Shown: positions 8,907-18,596 of the stretch, piece after piece
Layout: each line of letters opens with the position of its first letter
Position numbering within the stretch: position 1 is the first letter of the stretch
Source of the DNA: Rugosibacter sp.
GTDB lineage: Bacteria; Pseudomonadota; Gammaproteobacteria; Burkholderiales; Rhodocyclaceae
Reading direction: 5' to 3'
Length of the DNA: 64,000 bases
Assembly (NCBI GenBank): GCA_030645365.1
Contig: JAUSMB010000081.1
Location: 1-64,000, forward strand
Position numbers and translations under genes: made by a program
The notes under the pieces: model-generated
Databases searched by the model: none
What the model saw: the letters and a program-made list of their open reading frames with translations, nothing else
Told to the model about the DNA's origin: nothing

Positions 8907-10102
8907 GCCCCTCGTTGCAACCGTGTGGCACTTGCTTGGCTGATGAGACTGGCAGCTAAACCCACCACGCGACGGGCATTGCCATCCCAGGTTAAATCGA
9001 GTGTTTTAATCGTCGCACAGGCGCCCGAGCTTAATTTTTCGCGCAGCGCATCATCTGTGCACAGACGGCTCAAGGCCTGCTCAAAACCGGTGGATTCATC
9101 AGCATCGAACAGGAGTGCATTTTCGCCATCAGTCAACACTTCGAGCAAGTTGGGGGTTCGCGGCGCAATGATGGCTTTACCCAACACCAGATATTCCATG
9201 AGCTTCAAGGGTGAGGCATACGGCACGACGGCGGGTTGCAAGGCAACGTCAAAAGCGGCGACCCAATCGGGTACCTGGTCACGGTGAATCACGCCAGTAA
9301 AGGTGACACGGTCACTTAACCCCAGTTGCTGCGCCAGGGTTTCAAGATCATGGCGTACCGGGCCATCACCCACAATCGCCAAATGCACATTGCTTGGCGC
9401 AGCAGACGTTGCCATCCAGCGAATGACACGATCCACACCATGCCATTCGCGCACGAAGCCGGTAAAGCCCAGCACGAGCTTGCCACTAAGACCGCGTTGC
9501 GCCTTGGCAAAAGTCGGCGCTGGTGCGACGGCGAAATGGGCGCGATTGATGCCATTGGGAATCACCCTGATGCGCGCATCCGGCACATCATAGGCGCTGA
9601 CATGGCTTGCGAGCACTTGGGTCACAGGCAACACCATGTCCGCACTGCGCCAGACCAGGCCTTCAGCCCAGCGAGCCAGACGCGGCAGCGCCAGCCCGCC
9701 ACTGTGCTGAGAGCGTTCAAATACCAGCGGGGCATTCACTTCCAGCAACAGCGGAATGCGCAAGCGGCGCTTGAGCAGAACGCCAGCGAGCAAATAAAGG
9801 TTGTAGCGCTCATAGATCACATCCGGCTGAAACGCTTTTGCAGCCTGTACCAGACGACGATAAGCCACGAGGCTGTAGCCGAGTTCGAACAATTCATACA
9901 GCGCACTTGGCAAGGCGCTGCGCAAGCGATGCACCCAGCCGACATTTTCGCCCATCTGCCCGGCATGGCTCACTGCGGGTGCCACCATGGGCGAAACGAC
10001 CCGGACTTCATGCCCTTGCGCACGCAAGGCGGCAATCATTTCTTCAATGTGCACGGCTTGGCCATCTTTGGATGCGGTACGGTGGTGGTAGAGAATTTTC
10101 AT
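8903..10102 (-). CDS. Glycosyltransferase family 4
   Basis: 399 residues, GT-B fold. It starts MKILYHHRTASKDGQAVHIE. The middle of the protein has VIPNGINRAHFAV, and the C-terminal domain has GFTGFVREWHGVDRVIRW, AIVGDGP and ASPLKLMEYLVLGKAIIAP, where a KLMEYL segment stands in place of the canonical E-x7-E. It acts in the cytoplasm on the growing polysaccharide. A dispersed 26-bp repeat copy encodes VAPAPTF in the linker between the two domains, a position that is variable in this family. Confidence 0.8.
   Translation of the reverse strand: MKILYHHRTASKDGQAVHIEEMIAALRAQGHEVRVVSPMVAPAVSHAGQMGENVGWVHRLRSALPSALYELFELGYSLVAYRRLVQAAKAFQPDVIYERYNLYLLAGVLLKRRLRIPLLLEVNAPLVFERSQHSGGLALPRLARWAEGLVWRSADMVLPVTQVLASHVSAYDVPDARIRVIPNGINRAHFAVAPAPTFAKAQRGLSGKLVLGFTGFVREWHGVDRVIRWMATSAAPSNVHLAIVGDGPVRHDLETLAQQLGLSDRVTFTGVIHRDQVPDWVAAFDVALQPAVVPYASPLKLMEYLVLGKAIIAPRTPNLLEVLTDGENALLFDADESTGFEQALSRLCTDDALREKLSSGACATIKTLDLTWDGNARRVVGLAASLISQASATRLQRGA
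9508..9533 (+). repeat. Dispersed 26-bp repeat, copy 2
   Basis: CAAAAGTCGGCGCTGG, then TGCG, then ACGGCG on the plus strand: one mismatch in the first block. The host gene runs on the minus strand, so this copy is read from its complement and gives VAPAPTF. Confidence 0.85.
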
Positions 10103-10115
10103 GGCTTACCGTAAA

Positions 10116-11705
10116 TCAACGTGCTTGTCGTGCCTGCTCAAACACCGTGTTAAACCCCGGCCCCGTATCGGCAAGGAATTTTTCCAGCGCGGCGTCTGCG
10201 CCCCCGGGTAAATCTTCTCGGGCATAAACAAAGACGGCAGCAGAGTCGTCTCCATGGCCGCGTAGTCGCGCCAGGGCAAGCCAAAGCTTGCCAAGATGAT
10301 CGCTACTGGTCAGCTGGCCGTCAATCCAGTACCACTGCCAGACGCGCAACCGCACTGGCTCACCGGTGAGCGTGCTCTGCTGTTTTAACTGCGCGCTCCG
10401 CACCATGAGATTTGTTCCCGTCAAAATGACGGAATGCGAACCCTGCTCAAGCTGCAGCCAGTTTTCATCGCCACTTTTTACCAGCACATTTTCTGAGCTG
10501 ATGAGCTTGCGGTCATAGCCTTGATGCCGGTAGTAGGCAATATGCACGCCGACATGTCGGGCGCCCTGACTAAAAGACGCGATTTCAGTGGTTGAAGGAT
10601 TGGCAAATGCAGGCTGCCAGGTGCTGAGTGCTTGTGCATCCTGAGCCCAACCGCCCGTTGCCAAAGCCTGGACAGAAAGAATAGGTGCTGCCCCGCTATT
10701 TTGCGCGTTCAGCACCTTGATTGACACATAGGGCAACAGCGCAATGCTCAGCGCAAGCAGCGCGGCCATGACAAAACCCTGCCGGGTGCCATGGCTGTTA
10801 CGCTTGGCGGCAGCCGATGCAGCCGCTGTTTGAGCCATCTGGTCTGTGGCGTCATCATCTTCGCGCCAGCGTATGCCGATGGCAAACATGATCAGTATGA
10901 CAATGCCAAAGAAAACCCAGCCGTAAATCAGGTGATCCGCACCAACGGCCAGTTCGTTACCTGAAAAATGACCAAGCATGACAATGATGTAGGCACGAAT
11001 CCAGTTGGCAATAATCGGAACAATAATGGAAACAGCCACGAAGATCAGCCGACGGTTGAGCGAGCGATAATTGAGATAGGCGAAGAGCGTGCCGATAGTG
11101 AGCGAGGCGATCAAATAACGCACACCACTACAGGCTTCAACCACCGACCAGCGGCCGGAAGGAATGACAAATTGCAGCCCTTCCTGAAAGACAGGCACAC
11201 CGGACGCGCGCAAACCCAGTACGGTCATGGTCGCTGTCCACTCCATGAACTTGGGCATGACAAATTCACCGATCGGCACGGCAAAAAACAGGAAGCACAA
11301 GGGAAAGAGTATCTGCCGCGCAGCGGGAATGCCTATGACCAGGGGCACCGCGAGAATCAGCATGGCAGTGAATGCCAGTTGCGTCACCGCATTGACCGCG
11401 GCCAACTCGCCAAGCAACCAGGCAAAGGCCAAAGCCAGCAGCGGCAGGGCAAGCCATAAAGAAGGTTGCGGCTCAAACCGCGCCAGCACTTTGCGCTTTT
11501 CCCAAATGAGCCACAGGCTGATAGGGGCAACCAGAAAAGCATGCGTAAAGGTTTCGGATCGCCACCAGATCGTGACCATCCCCAAAGCAGTTTCCCGATA
11601 AATAGCGATAATCACAGCCACCGTCACCATGACAGCGAATGTGGCGGCACGCCATTGAAAAGTCTTGAGTCCGTCACTGGACGGCGCTGGTGAGACGGCG
11701 TTCAT
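10116..11705 (-). CDS. xrtA: Exosortase A fused to an EpsI domain
   Basis: 529 residues. The N-terminal 280 residues form a multi-pass exosortase domain with the expected catalytic triad: Cys192 in EACSGVRYL, Arg237 in NWIRAYIIVMLGH and His258 in ADHLIYGW. A variable linker and one further membrane segment (about residues 312-330) lead to a periplasmic EpsI-type domain (about 335-529). Exosortase A cleaves PEP-CTERM sorting signals and attaches the proteins to a cell-surface carrier. No PEP-CTERM substrate gene lies in the window. The start overlaps the stop of the sugar transferase gene upstream (ATGA). A degenerate copy of the 26-bp repeat covers the first codons. Confidence 0.92.
   Translation of the reverse strand: MNAVSPAPSSDGLKTFQWRAATFAVMVTVAVIIAIYRETALGMVTIWWRSETFTHAFLVAPISLWLIWEKRKVLARFEPQPSLWLALPLLALAFAWLLGELAAVNAVTQLAFTAMLILAVPLVIGIPAARQILFPLCFLFFAVPIGEFVMPKFMEWTATMTVLGLRASGVPVFQEGLQFVIPSGRWSVVEACSGVRYLIASLTIGTLFAYLNYRSLNRRLIFVAVSIIVPIIANWIRAYIIVMLGHFSGNELAVGADHLIYGWVFFGIVILIMFAIGIRWREDDDATDQMAQTAAASAAAKRNSHGTRQGFVMAALLALSIALLPYVSIKVLNAQNSGAAPILSVQALATGGWAQDAQALSTWQPAFANPSTTEIASFSQGARHVGVHIAYYRHQGYDRKLISSENVLVKSGDENWLQLEQGSHSVILTGTNLMVRSAQLKQQSTLTGEPVRLRVWQWYWIDGQLTSSDHLGKLWLALARLRGHGDDSAAVFVYAREDLPGGADAALEKFLADTGPGFNTVFEQARQAR
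11675..11700 (+). repeat. Dispersed 26-bp repeat, degenerate copy 3
   Basis: The second half, GGCGCTGG then TGAG then ACGGCG, is intact. The first ten bases differ from the consensus. Read on the minus strand it encodes VSPAPSS near the N-terminus of the exosortase. Weaker than the other copies, but the spacing of the blocks is the same. Confidence 0.5.
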
Positions 11706-12913
11706 AGGGCAGATTCCTCGATATGACGATCAATTTGCGATAAATGCGCATGCCAGCTATAGCGAGATAAAACACACTCACGTGCTGCTGCACCGATACG
11801 CTGCGCAGTGGCAGGCGCCGCCAGCAAAGCATTAATGTGCGCAATATAGTCTTCGGCTGTTGCAGCACACAGAAGCTCTGTGCCCGACTCGGCATTGATG
11901 GGTTCGGCGCAAGTGGTTGAGGCAACAACGGCTTTGGCCATGGCCATGGCTTCCAACACTTTGTTTTGAATGCCTCGTGCGATGCGCAGCGGTGCCACAA
12001 TCACGGCGGCGTGCCTGATGTAAGGCCGCACATCATCGACCGTACCAGTGACCGTAATGCCTGTGGCAGAATCTGCCGCCAACGCTTGAACAGCCGCATC
12101 CGGGCTGCGCCCGACGATATAAAGACGCAGCGCTGGATGGTGTCGGCGAAGCGCAGGCAATACCGCTGCGGCAAACCAAATGGCGGCATCGACATTCGGC
12201 CAGTAATCCATCGCGCCGGTAAAGACGATAGGTATTTCGCCTGCGGCATAAGGCGAAGCAAGGGCATGATCCGGTGAAAAAAAATCAGCATCCACCCCAT
12301 TGCACATCGCTTCGACACGGTCTGCACATTCGGGTGCCTCTTGTTGAAAGAGCGTAACTTCAGCCTCGGTCACAAAAAAGGAGCAGCGCGCACGGCGCGC
12401 AACATCGCGCTCAAAGCGCAGTAGCTGTCGGCCCTCACGCTGATAAATCCAGGATAAGGGCCAGCGGTGGGTGGTAGCGTATTGCATCCACTTGGCGGAA
12501 TCCATATCAACAAAATCGACCAGCGTGGGTAACTGATCCATATCCGGAATGTAGTCCGCCATGACGGATGAAAATATCACCGCGCCATCAATTGGCTCTC
12601 GTGCACGGGTAGAAGAAATCCAGTCACGCAAGCCACGGTCCCGGTAGTACGACAATGAGAGTGCCTCACCACTGAGCAAGCCTGACAGACTGCGCAGCTT
12701 GGCTAACCTGGGTGACAAGCGGGCAACATACATATCCGCGCACAAAGTACGCACGGTATCCAGATAGGCGGCATCTGCAGGATCGTCGATGAAGGTGCCA
12801 AGGTAGATTTGGTGACGTTGCGCCAAGTGCTTCAGCAGGTTGTAAGAGCGCACTTTATCGCCCTTGTTAGGCGGATAAGGCAAACGATGCACAAGATAGA
12901 GCAGCTTGGCCAT
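11702..12913 (-). CDS. Sugar transferase, PEP-CTERM/EpsH1-associated (TIGR03087-like)
   Basis: 403 residues beginning MAKLLYLVHRLPYPPNKGDK, which is characteristic of family TIGR03087. The sequence YNLLKHLAQRHQIYLGTFID follows. The nucleotide-sugar domain has IVFTGAMDYWPNVDAAIWFA, RLYIVGRSP and VIVAPLRIARGIQNKVLEAMAMAKA. It is a cytoplasmic GT-B enzyme that likely adds one sugar of the XrtA-linked polysaccharide. It ends with an ATGA overlap into xrtA and lies seven bases after the FemAB-like gene. Confidence 0.85.
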   Translation of the reverse strand: MAKLLYLVHRLPYPPNKGDKVRSYNLLKHLAQRHQIYLGTFIDDPADAAYLDTVRTLCADMYVARLSPRLAKLRSLSGLLSGEALSLSYYRDRGLRDWISSTRAREPIDGAVIFSSVMADYIPDMDQLPTLVDFVDMDSAKWMQYATTHRWPLSWIYQREGRQLLRFERDVARRARCSFFVTEAEVTLFQQEAPECADRVEAMCNGVDADFFSPDHALASPYAAGEIPIVFTGAMDYWPNVDAAIWFAAAVLPALRRHHPALRLYIVGRSPDAAVQALAADSATGITVTGTVDDVRPYIRHAAVIVAPLRIARGIQNKVLEAMAMAKAVVASTTCAEPINAESGTELLCAATAEDYIAHINALLAAPATAQRIGAAARECVLSRYSWHAHLSQIDRHIEESAL

Positions 12914-12919
12914 GCCGCG

Positions 12920-14002
12920 TCAACCGAGATTGCGCACGATGAAGGGGCCAAGAAAATTGGCCAGGGGCAGTGGCATTCGCCGCCAAGCCTCAATCATCAT
13001 TTTATATTTTGGATTATTCGGGTTATTTTGCGGAATGCCATCTCGCTTATAGAGACGATATTCATAATGCAAGGGTTGCGGCTCAAACCCCCAGTTTTTC
13101 TTGAACGAATACGGCCCTGTACCGACTTTGCTGCGCCCGTAGTCAAACACCCTGACGCCACGTTGCGCTGCGTGACACATCAGCGCCCAATATTTGAAAT
13201 CATTCGCGGCAAAATCGCGGGCGCGCTCGGCATCCCCTGCGTAATACGGCAAAATCTCGTCGCGGAAATAGAAGCTCAAAACACTGCTCAGCGGCGCACC
13301 CTCCGGATCGACGACGGTGAGGATTTCGCAGTCTTTGCCAAACTCGCGCAACAAAGCCTCGAAGTAGCGCTTGGGCATGGCGGGCGTACCATGCCGGTGC
13401 ACGTTATCCGCAAACAAGGCAAAAAAACGGTCTGCCGTCGTATCGAATTCAGCATGTAACTTGTTATTGATTCCTTTGCGAACCATTGCCCGCTGCTTGC
13501 GCGGAATCGCCAGCATGTTGGCTTCATCGTCCGCTGTGATTTCCTTGCGGAAGGTGACATATAAATCTTGCGTAGGCCATTCAGGGTGGCGTGGCTGCAC
13601 GTTGCGATATTCCAGTTGGGCAACACCGAGTTCTTGTGCCAGGCGCTCGGCCTCGGCCTCAAGAGCAGCAGCCGCCTCAGTGGTATCGGCAACAACACCC
13701 CCGTATACAGCAAATGGCAGCGCTATCAAGGAATTGCCGAATAACAGGCTTTTAATCTGCGCCAGGGGTAGCACACCTTCAATGACATCGTTACGCTCGG
13801 CGTAAAGAAAAAATGTGCGATGACCAAACACGTTACGCAAAATGGCTTGCCAACCGGCACGATGAAAAAATGTCGCCCCAAGGGCCTTGGCAACGTAGGA
13901 CTCCCACTGGCTGATAATCTCAGCACCACTCTCCAAGTACTTTACCTGCAGATGATTCGGGGCTAACGTGATGTCCGATGCTCGGCTATTGATTTGTGTC
14001 AT
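12920..14002 (-). CDS. FemAB-related protein, PEP-CTERM system-associated (TIGR03019-like)
   Basis: 360 residues from the ATG at 14002, chosen because it overlaps the deacetylase stop (ATGA). An in-frame longer start is less likely. A two-part GNAT fold is suggested by ATFFHRAGWQAILRNVFGH (near residue 40), PLAQIKSLLFGNSLIALPFA and, in the second half, FFRDEILPYYAGDAERARDF and VFDYGRSKVGTGPYSFKKNW. The last is typical of the FemAB-like family of exosortase loci. It probably attaches an amino-acyl or acyl group to the polysaccharide or its carrier; the reaction is not established. Confidence 0.8.
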   Translation of the reverse strand: MTQINSRASDITLAPNHLQVKYLESGAEIISQWESYVAKALGATFFHRAGWQAILRNVFGHRTFFLYAERNDVIEGVLPLAQIKSLLFGNSLIALPFAVYGGVVADTTEAAAALEAEAERLAQELGVAQLEYRNVQPRHPEWPTQDLYVTFRKEITADDEANMLAIPRKQRAMVRKGINNKLHAEFDTTADRFFALFADNVHRHGTPAMPKRYFEALLREFGKDCEILTVVDPEGAPLSSVLSFYFRDEILPYYAGDAERARDFAANDFKYWALMCHAAQRGVRVFDYGRSKVGTGPYSFKKNWGFEPQPLHYEYRLYKRDGIPQNNPNNPKYKMMIEAWRRMPLPLANFLGPFIVRNLG

Positions 14003-14829
14003 GCGGAAAGAAATATGTGATCCATGCGGCCCCATTGAAAATCTTTCAAAAGACATTTGAGCCGACTTTCCATGCGGTGAATATTCACGTAATGGCGAAA
14101 TCGCGTCTTGGCACTCAGCCCCGGAATGCGCGGTTGCTCTTTATCCAGTTCCCATGGATGAAAATAAAATACGGCCGCTTGGCAATCCGTTTTATTGACA
14201 CGCGTAATTAGTCGACGAGATAGCGCATAGGGCATCAACCTGAAATACCCCCCCCCACTGGCCGGCCAATTACGGTCAAACGCCCGCACGGTGGTGGGGG
14301 GAACTTCAATCAATAAAGGATGGGCCGCGTGAGCAAATCGCGGGGCATCCGGCATGCCATAGTGATCATGCTTGACCGGGTAAACACTCGAACTATAGCG
14401 ATATCCGGCTTGCGCCAGACACTCAAAAGCCCAATCACGGTTACTTGCGCCAATCGAAAAACTAGGCGCTCGGTAGCCAATCACTGATGTAGCAGAAATA
14501 TCTTCCAGAATATTTTTAGCACGGGTGATGTCAGCCAAAAAACCTTCGGCGTCAAGGTCGCTCACTCGCTGGTGTCCGTAACCGTGGCTGGCCAGCTCAT
14601 GTCCGCCTGCCACAATGGCCTGGACTATCTGCGGATATCGCTCGGCAATCCAGCCCAGGGTAAAGAACGTGGCTTTAACACCCCGTTCATCGAGCATATT
14701 CAGAATACGGTCAATGTTACGCGCCACGCGACACTCGCACCGTTCCCAGTCAGCACGATCAATATGGGCAGCAAACGCCGAGACCTGAAAATAATCTTCA
14801 ACATCAATCGTCAGCGCATTGGTAATCAT
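13999..14829 (-). CDS. Polysaccharide deacetylase, PEP-CTERM system-associated (TIGR03006-like)
   Basis: 276 residues starting MITNALTIDVEDYFQVSAFA, the conserved beginning of the exosortase-associated deacetylase family. LTIDVEDY is the metal-binding motif 1, and HELASHGYGHQRVSDL (about residue 77) is motif 2. GYRAPSFSIG and NWPASGGGYFRLMPYAL follow, the latter encoded over a run of nine Gs. It is a PuuE-like member of carbohydrate esterase family 4. Both ends overlap neighbouring genes (ATGA). The nine-G run at 14248-14256 is prone to slippage, which would truncate the protein. Confidence 0.88.
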   Translation of the reverse strand: MITNALTIDVEDYFQVSAFAAHIDRADWERCECRVARNIDRILNMLDERGVKATFFTLGWIAERYPQIVQAIVAGGHELASHGYGHQRVSDLDAEGFLADITRAKNILEDISATSVIGYRAPSFSIGASNRDWAFECLAQAGYRYSSSVYPVKHDHYGMPDAPRFAHAAHPLLIEVPPTTVRAFDRNWPASGGGYFRLMPYALSRRLITRVNKTDCQAAVFYFHPWELDKEQPRIPGLSAKTRFRHYVNIHRMESRLKCLLKDFQWGRMDHIFLSA

Positions 14830-15947
14830 TGTTTTACGGTATTTTTATCGCTACTTGGCCTGATTTTCTCAATCAGTTTTTGCAACGTGCGCAGAATCAG
14901 CGAATTACTTTGTTCCAGACGCAGCAAACTCCGTTCTACCCTGACTAATCGATCAACGACTCGACGCTTGTTCATATCATTAAGCAAACGATCTGTTTCT
15001 GCCGCCACAGAAGCATCAAGCGTCAACTCGCCAAAATCAATCGCAGAAAAATCATCGGCAAAAGCACCGGGGGCACTTAATGCAGCTGTATTTGAAGGAG
15101 TAGACGTATCTGTCACCCCGGCAACACCGGTCATAAAGGCACTATCGTTAATTTCAGACGCAACATCATCAACATCTTCTTTACTGAATATTTTTTTATC
15201 TGCAAGAAATCCTGCCAGCAAAAGTCGATCGCAGATTCCATTAATGCGTCGTGGGATACCTGCACTCGCCCGGTGAATCGCTGCAAAGGCGGCACCTTCA
15301 AATTGCGGATCACCTGTTGATCCAGCGCATGTAATACGATGTTGAATATATTCCTGGGTTTCGATGGCGCTCAGTGGCCCAATATGGCAGGCAGCAATGA
15401 CTCGCTGGCGCAGCTGTTCCATCTGCGGGCTAAGCAAGATCATCCGAAACTCGGGCTGACCCACGAGAAAACTCTGCAATAAGGCGTGCGATTCGAATTG
15501 AAAGTTCGACAGCATGCGAAGCTCTTCAACAGCGCGTGGCGTCAAGTTTTGCGCTTCGTCAACAATCAACAGGCAGCGCTTGCCCTGCCGCGCTACATCA
15601 ACCAAAAAAGCTTCAAGTGACAGCAACAGGTCTGCTTTTTCCCCACCCTTGCTATGGACACCAAAGGCAGCAGCAACCATTCTCAGCATGTCGTCCGCAT
15701 CAAGCTGGGTGCTGACCAGTTGCGCGGCAATCACCTTCTCTTTATCCAACGCTTCAAGTAAGCCGCGTACGATGGTTGTCTTGCCGGCACCAATTTCTCC
15801 GGTGACAACAATGAACCCCTCATTTTGATGAACCCCATACTCCAGATAAGCTCGCGCGCGTCGATGCTGAGTGCTATCGAAGTAAAACGAAGGATCCGGG
15901 TTAAGCTGAAAAGGCTTAGCCGTTAACCCGTAGTAAGCCTCATACAT
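14826..15947 (-). CDS. XrtA-associated ATPase (TIGR03015-like, ExeA/GspA-type)
   Basis: 373 residues beginning MYEAYYGLTAKPFQLNPDPS. Walker A is GEIGAGKTT (residues 50-58) and Walker B is CLLIVDEAQN (about 125-134). RRINGICDRLLLAGFLADK is the C-terminal AAA helical region. The tail from about residue 300 is charged and ends in a helical RLEQSNSLILRTLQKL stretch. This matches the general-secretion/ExeA-like AAA ATPase of XrtA loci, probably working with polysaccharide assembly or export. The specific role is not known. Confidence 0.88.
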   Translation of the reverse strand: MYEAYYGLTAKPFQLNPDPSFYFDSTQHRRARAYLEYGVHQNEGFIVVTGEIGAGKTTIVRGLLEALDKEKVIAAQLVSTQLDADDMLRMVAAAFGVHSKGGEKADLLLSLEAFLVDVARQGKRCLLIVDEAQNLTPRAVEELRMLSNFQFESHALLQSFLVGQPEFRMILLSPQMEQLRQRVIAACHIGPLSAIETQEYIQHRITCAGSTGDPQFEGAAFAAIHRASAGIPRRINGICDRLLLAGFLADKKIFSKEDVDDVASEINDSAFMTGVAGVTDTSTPSNTAALSAPGAFADDFSAIDFGELTLDASVAAETDRLLNDMNKRRVVDRLVRVERSLLRLEQSNSLILRTLQKLIEKIRPSSDKNTVKQ

Positions 15948-15970
15948 GCTTTAGCCTCATACATGCTTAA

Positions 15971-17593
15971 CTAGAATGTAACTAACAGTGAGCCCGTTAC
16001 CGCCTGCTCATCGTAACTGTTGGCCGTCGCACTATCCGAACCCGAATGTGTTCGACGCAAGCCCACAGTCGCTGAGGTTTGCATCCCGAGTTTTGTCGTC
16101 AACAACAATGACAAAGAATTTAATCGTGTCTCAAGATTAGCGGTAGATCCGGTGTTACGTGAGCGACGACCATTCAGGGTAATTGCCGTATCAGGAGTAA
16201 GTTTGTGCGCCCAGCTTGCAGTAAACCCTGTTTGCTGAATGTCAGAGCTGAGCGAAAAATCGTCGGCAATCACACCACCAGTTCCGAGAGACTGGTTATC
16301 ACTGCGATCCGCAGATAGCGTGACAATATTGGTAGCCCCCGTCAAAATAAATGATGCTTCCTGGCGGCGCGATATATAAATTCGCGAGGTAACCAGTGTG
16401 CCAAACGCTTGCGCATTCGGAGAAATCCCCGATTGCTGAAGCAATAAATTAGCTTGCTGAGCACGAGCAACGGGATCCGGAATTGTTGAGGTAAGCTGCA
16501 AGTTGAGCAGATCAAAAGCTGAGTTTAGACCGGTATTTAAGAGCTGGTCACTGGGAGTATTTATGTTTTTGCTTTGTGAAAGACGCCATGCCGTCAGCGC
16601 TGTCCGATGTTTGAAGTCCGCCGTGTAACTGTCACCAAAAGAACGCTTTTCTTTATTCAAGGTAACGTTTGTACGTTCAGTGGGTGCCCATTCAACACCA
16701 AACCCCCGCACCATGCGTGATTGGGATTGCGTACTACCAAAGTTATCTGACTCGCGCCCCAGTGTGGCATTCAGGCGCACCTGGGGATCAATACGATACT
16801 GCAGAGAACCGGCTATTCGTTTTGATTCAGTACTCCTAGCTGTACTGCGATCTTGTTGCTGGCGCTGCAAATTAATGGACCAGCTCAGGCTTGACAATGT
16901 GGTATCCCCTGCCAGTCGGCCACTCCATGCGCGTGAATTGTTCCCTGATCCGACAGACAACTCCCCCTGAGCCGATTTTGTTCGCGACCCGGTATACCGT
17001 AGCGTGTAATCAACCGTACTCCACAACCGACCCTGAATATAAGGCGACCACTGGTAAGTGGAAGTTTCAGTACGATTGGCATTAGCCAGATCATTGTTCG
17101 TATTCTGAGTGCCAAAGACGGATATAGGCTGCTGCGATATTGAGCCTCGACCATCAATAAACAACCATTGATCAATCAATTCGATTTTACCGTTTGCATT
17201 AAGTGACTTTTGCTGATTATTGCGCTGGCTATCATTCAAATAAGCATATTGTTGCCAACGAAAATCAGCACTACCTGTGACATGCCCGCCCCGCCCCTCG
17301 ACCAGAATACCTGGGGCCAAGCGTGTCACCAGATCACTTTGCTTACCCGAACTTACCAGCCTTACGTTATCTGTATAGGTAAGATCGGTTGAAATGGAAG
17401 GTACGATTCGCCAAGCGGGAATCCCGGAAACCATTAAGCTAGGAGCGTCATCACTCGCTACCGAATTCACCTGGGCCACGCCATTATTTATTCCGCAAAT
17501 TGCCAGCCCCAACCCTAGTGCGATACGCACGCCAGTAGCAGAGAAAGCGCTCTGCCTGCGGTTTACACATGCATTGAACCGATTTTTAATCAT
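15971..17593 (-). CDS. Outer-membrane beta-barrel protein, PEP-CTERM system-associated (TIGR03016-like)
   Basis: 540 residues from the ATG at 17593, chosen because it opens a signal peptide (basic MIKNRFNACVNRR, hydrophobic ALGLGLAICG, cleavage near NNGVAQ). Upstream in-frame codons would run into the kinase gene. The mature part is rich in alternating polar/aromatic strands with many Ser, Thr, Asn and Gln, and ends QAVTGSLLVTF, an outer-membrane beta-barrel C-terminus with a final Phe. The family is found in exosortase A loci and is expected to sit in the outer membrane near the polysaccharide export channel. Confidence 0.82.
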   Translation of the reverse strand: MIKNRFNACVNRRQSAFSATGVRIALGLGLAICGINNGVAQVNSVASDDAPSLMVSGIPAWRIVPSISTDLTYTDNVRLVSSGKQSDLVTRLAPGILVEGRGGHVTGSADFRWQQYAYLNDSQRNNQQKSLNANGKIELIDQWLFIDGRGSISQQPISVFGTQNTNNDLANANRTETSTYQWSPYIQGRLWSTVDYTLRYTGSRTKSAQGELSVGSGNNSRAWSGRLAGDTTLSSLSWSINLQRQQQDRSTARSTESKRIAGSLQYRIDPQVRLNATLGRESDNFGSTQSQSRMVRGFGVEWAPTERTNVTLNKEKRSFGDSYTADFKHRTALTAWRLSQSKNINTPSDQLLNTGLNSAFDLLNLQLTSTIPDPVARAQQANLLLQQSGISPNAQAFGTLVTSRIYISRRQEASFILTGATNIVTLSADRSDNQSLGTGGVIADDFSLSSDIQQTGFTASWAHKLTPDTAITLNGRRSRNTGSTANLETRLNSLSLLLTTKLGMQTSATVGLRRTHSGSDSATANSYDEQAVTGSLLVTF

Positions 17594-17609
17594 TGCGATC
17601 ACAAAAACC

Positions 17610-18596
17610 CTACCCACGGTAGTCATTATCCTGGGACTGATCGCCTGCCTTTGCCCCGTAACCATACCCATAGCCGTATCCATAGCCATGACCATCAAAA
17701 TGGCCCGTTGTTTGGTTTAGCACGACCATTTTCACAGGACAAATCTCCAAAGCCGCAACCGCATGTTTGACCTCCGCGTGACTTGTACTATCCGCTCTGA
17801 CCACAAGAATCACTTGCCCCATGTGCCCGGCTAACACCCGCGCTTCGGTGGTTACCAACAGCGGCGGGGAATCAAAAATAATAATGCGATCAGGGTAGCG
17901 CTGTGCCATCTCAGCGAGCAGTTTGTTCATCGCCGCACTGGCTAACAGTTCAGTCGCGCGCGGGTGATGGGTCCCTGCAGGTAAAATAGAAAGCTTCTCG
18001 ACATTTGTTCGCAGAATAACTTGACTCAGATCTAGCTGAGCATCCAGCAAAACATCCAATAACCCCTTTCCATCCTCAAAACCTAGCACCCTAGGCAAGG
18101 AGGGCCGCTCAACATCCGCATCAACGAGCAACACCGTATGATCCAGCTCCATCGCAAGACTCATCGCCAAGTTCGCAGCAAGATACGATTTTCCTTCACC
18201 TGGCACGGCACTCGTAATCATAATCAAGTTGGCATTTTTGACACGTGCCGCACCTTTGCCCAACACATTTTGCAATAGAGGCCGTTTAAGTACCCGCAAT
18301 TCGGATCCAAGTTGAGAGCGTGCTGTTTCTGGCGTGACAATGCCACCGTCAGCCAATGCCACCATATCTAAAACCGTATGGCGAGAAGCTCCAACTTTAG
18401 GCACATACGTCGCTGATTCATCGCTTAAAGCTGGCTGCGGCAAATTCTTCTCAACGAACCGCGTCCCGGCTTCCTCTGAAGCAATCGCAGCTGCTTCGGG
18501 GATAGCCGCTGCGGAGTTACCCGGGACGTCAATACCTGACTGACGAAGCTCAGCAAGGCGCTTAGCGGCCTGTTCAATAATGTCCATTTTTTTCAC
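17610..18596 (-). CDS. Tyrosine kinase/ParA-like protein, exosortase A-associated (TIGR03018-like)
   Basis: 328 residues. Walker A is SAVPGEGKSYLAANL (from about residue 129), the A' motif is VLLVDADVERPSLP and Walker B is IIIFDSPPLL, the pattern of bacterial BY-kinases. The C-terminus is a Gly-Tyr ladder, GHGYGYGYGYGYG, the likely autophosphorylation tail. With the preceding chain-length protein it forms a Wzc-type pair controlling polymer length. The start is either GTG at 18596, overlapping the upstream stop (GTGA), or ATG at 18587. Confidence 0.87.
   Translation of the reverse strand: MKKMDIIEQAAKRLAELRQSGIDVPGNSAAAIPEAAAIASEEAGTRFVEKNLPQPALSDESATYVPKVGASRHTVLDMVALADGGIVTPETARSQLGSELRVLKRPLLQNVLGKGAARVKNANLIMITSAVPGEGKSYLAANLAMSLAMELDHTVLLVDADVERPSLPRVLGFEDGKGLLDVLLDAQLDLSQVILRTNVEKLSILPAGTHHPRATELLASAAMNKLLAEMAQRYPDRIIIFDSPPLLVTTEARVLAGHMGQVILVVRADSTSHAEVKHAVAALEICPVKMVVLNQTTGHFDGHGYGYGYGYGYGAKAGDQSQDNDYRG

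Noticed and set aside
8547-10114. Plus-strand open frames of 246 and 262 codons
   Set aside because: Antisense to two glycosyltransferase genes with complete motifs and coupled starts; no ribosome sites and no family resemblance.
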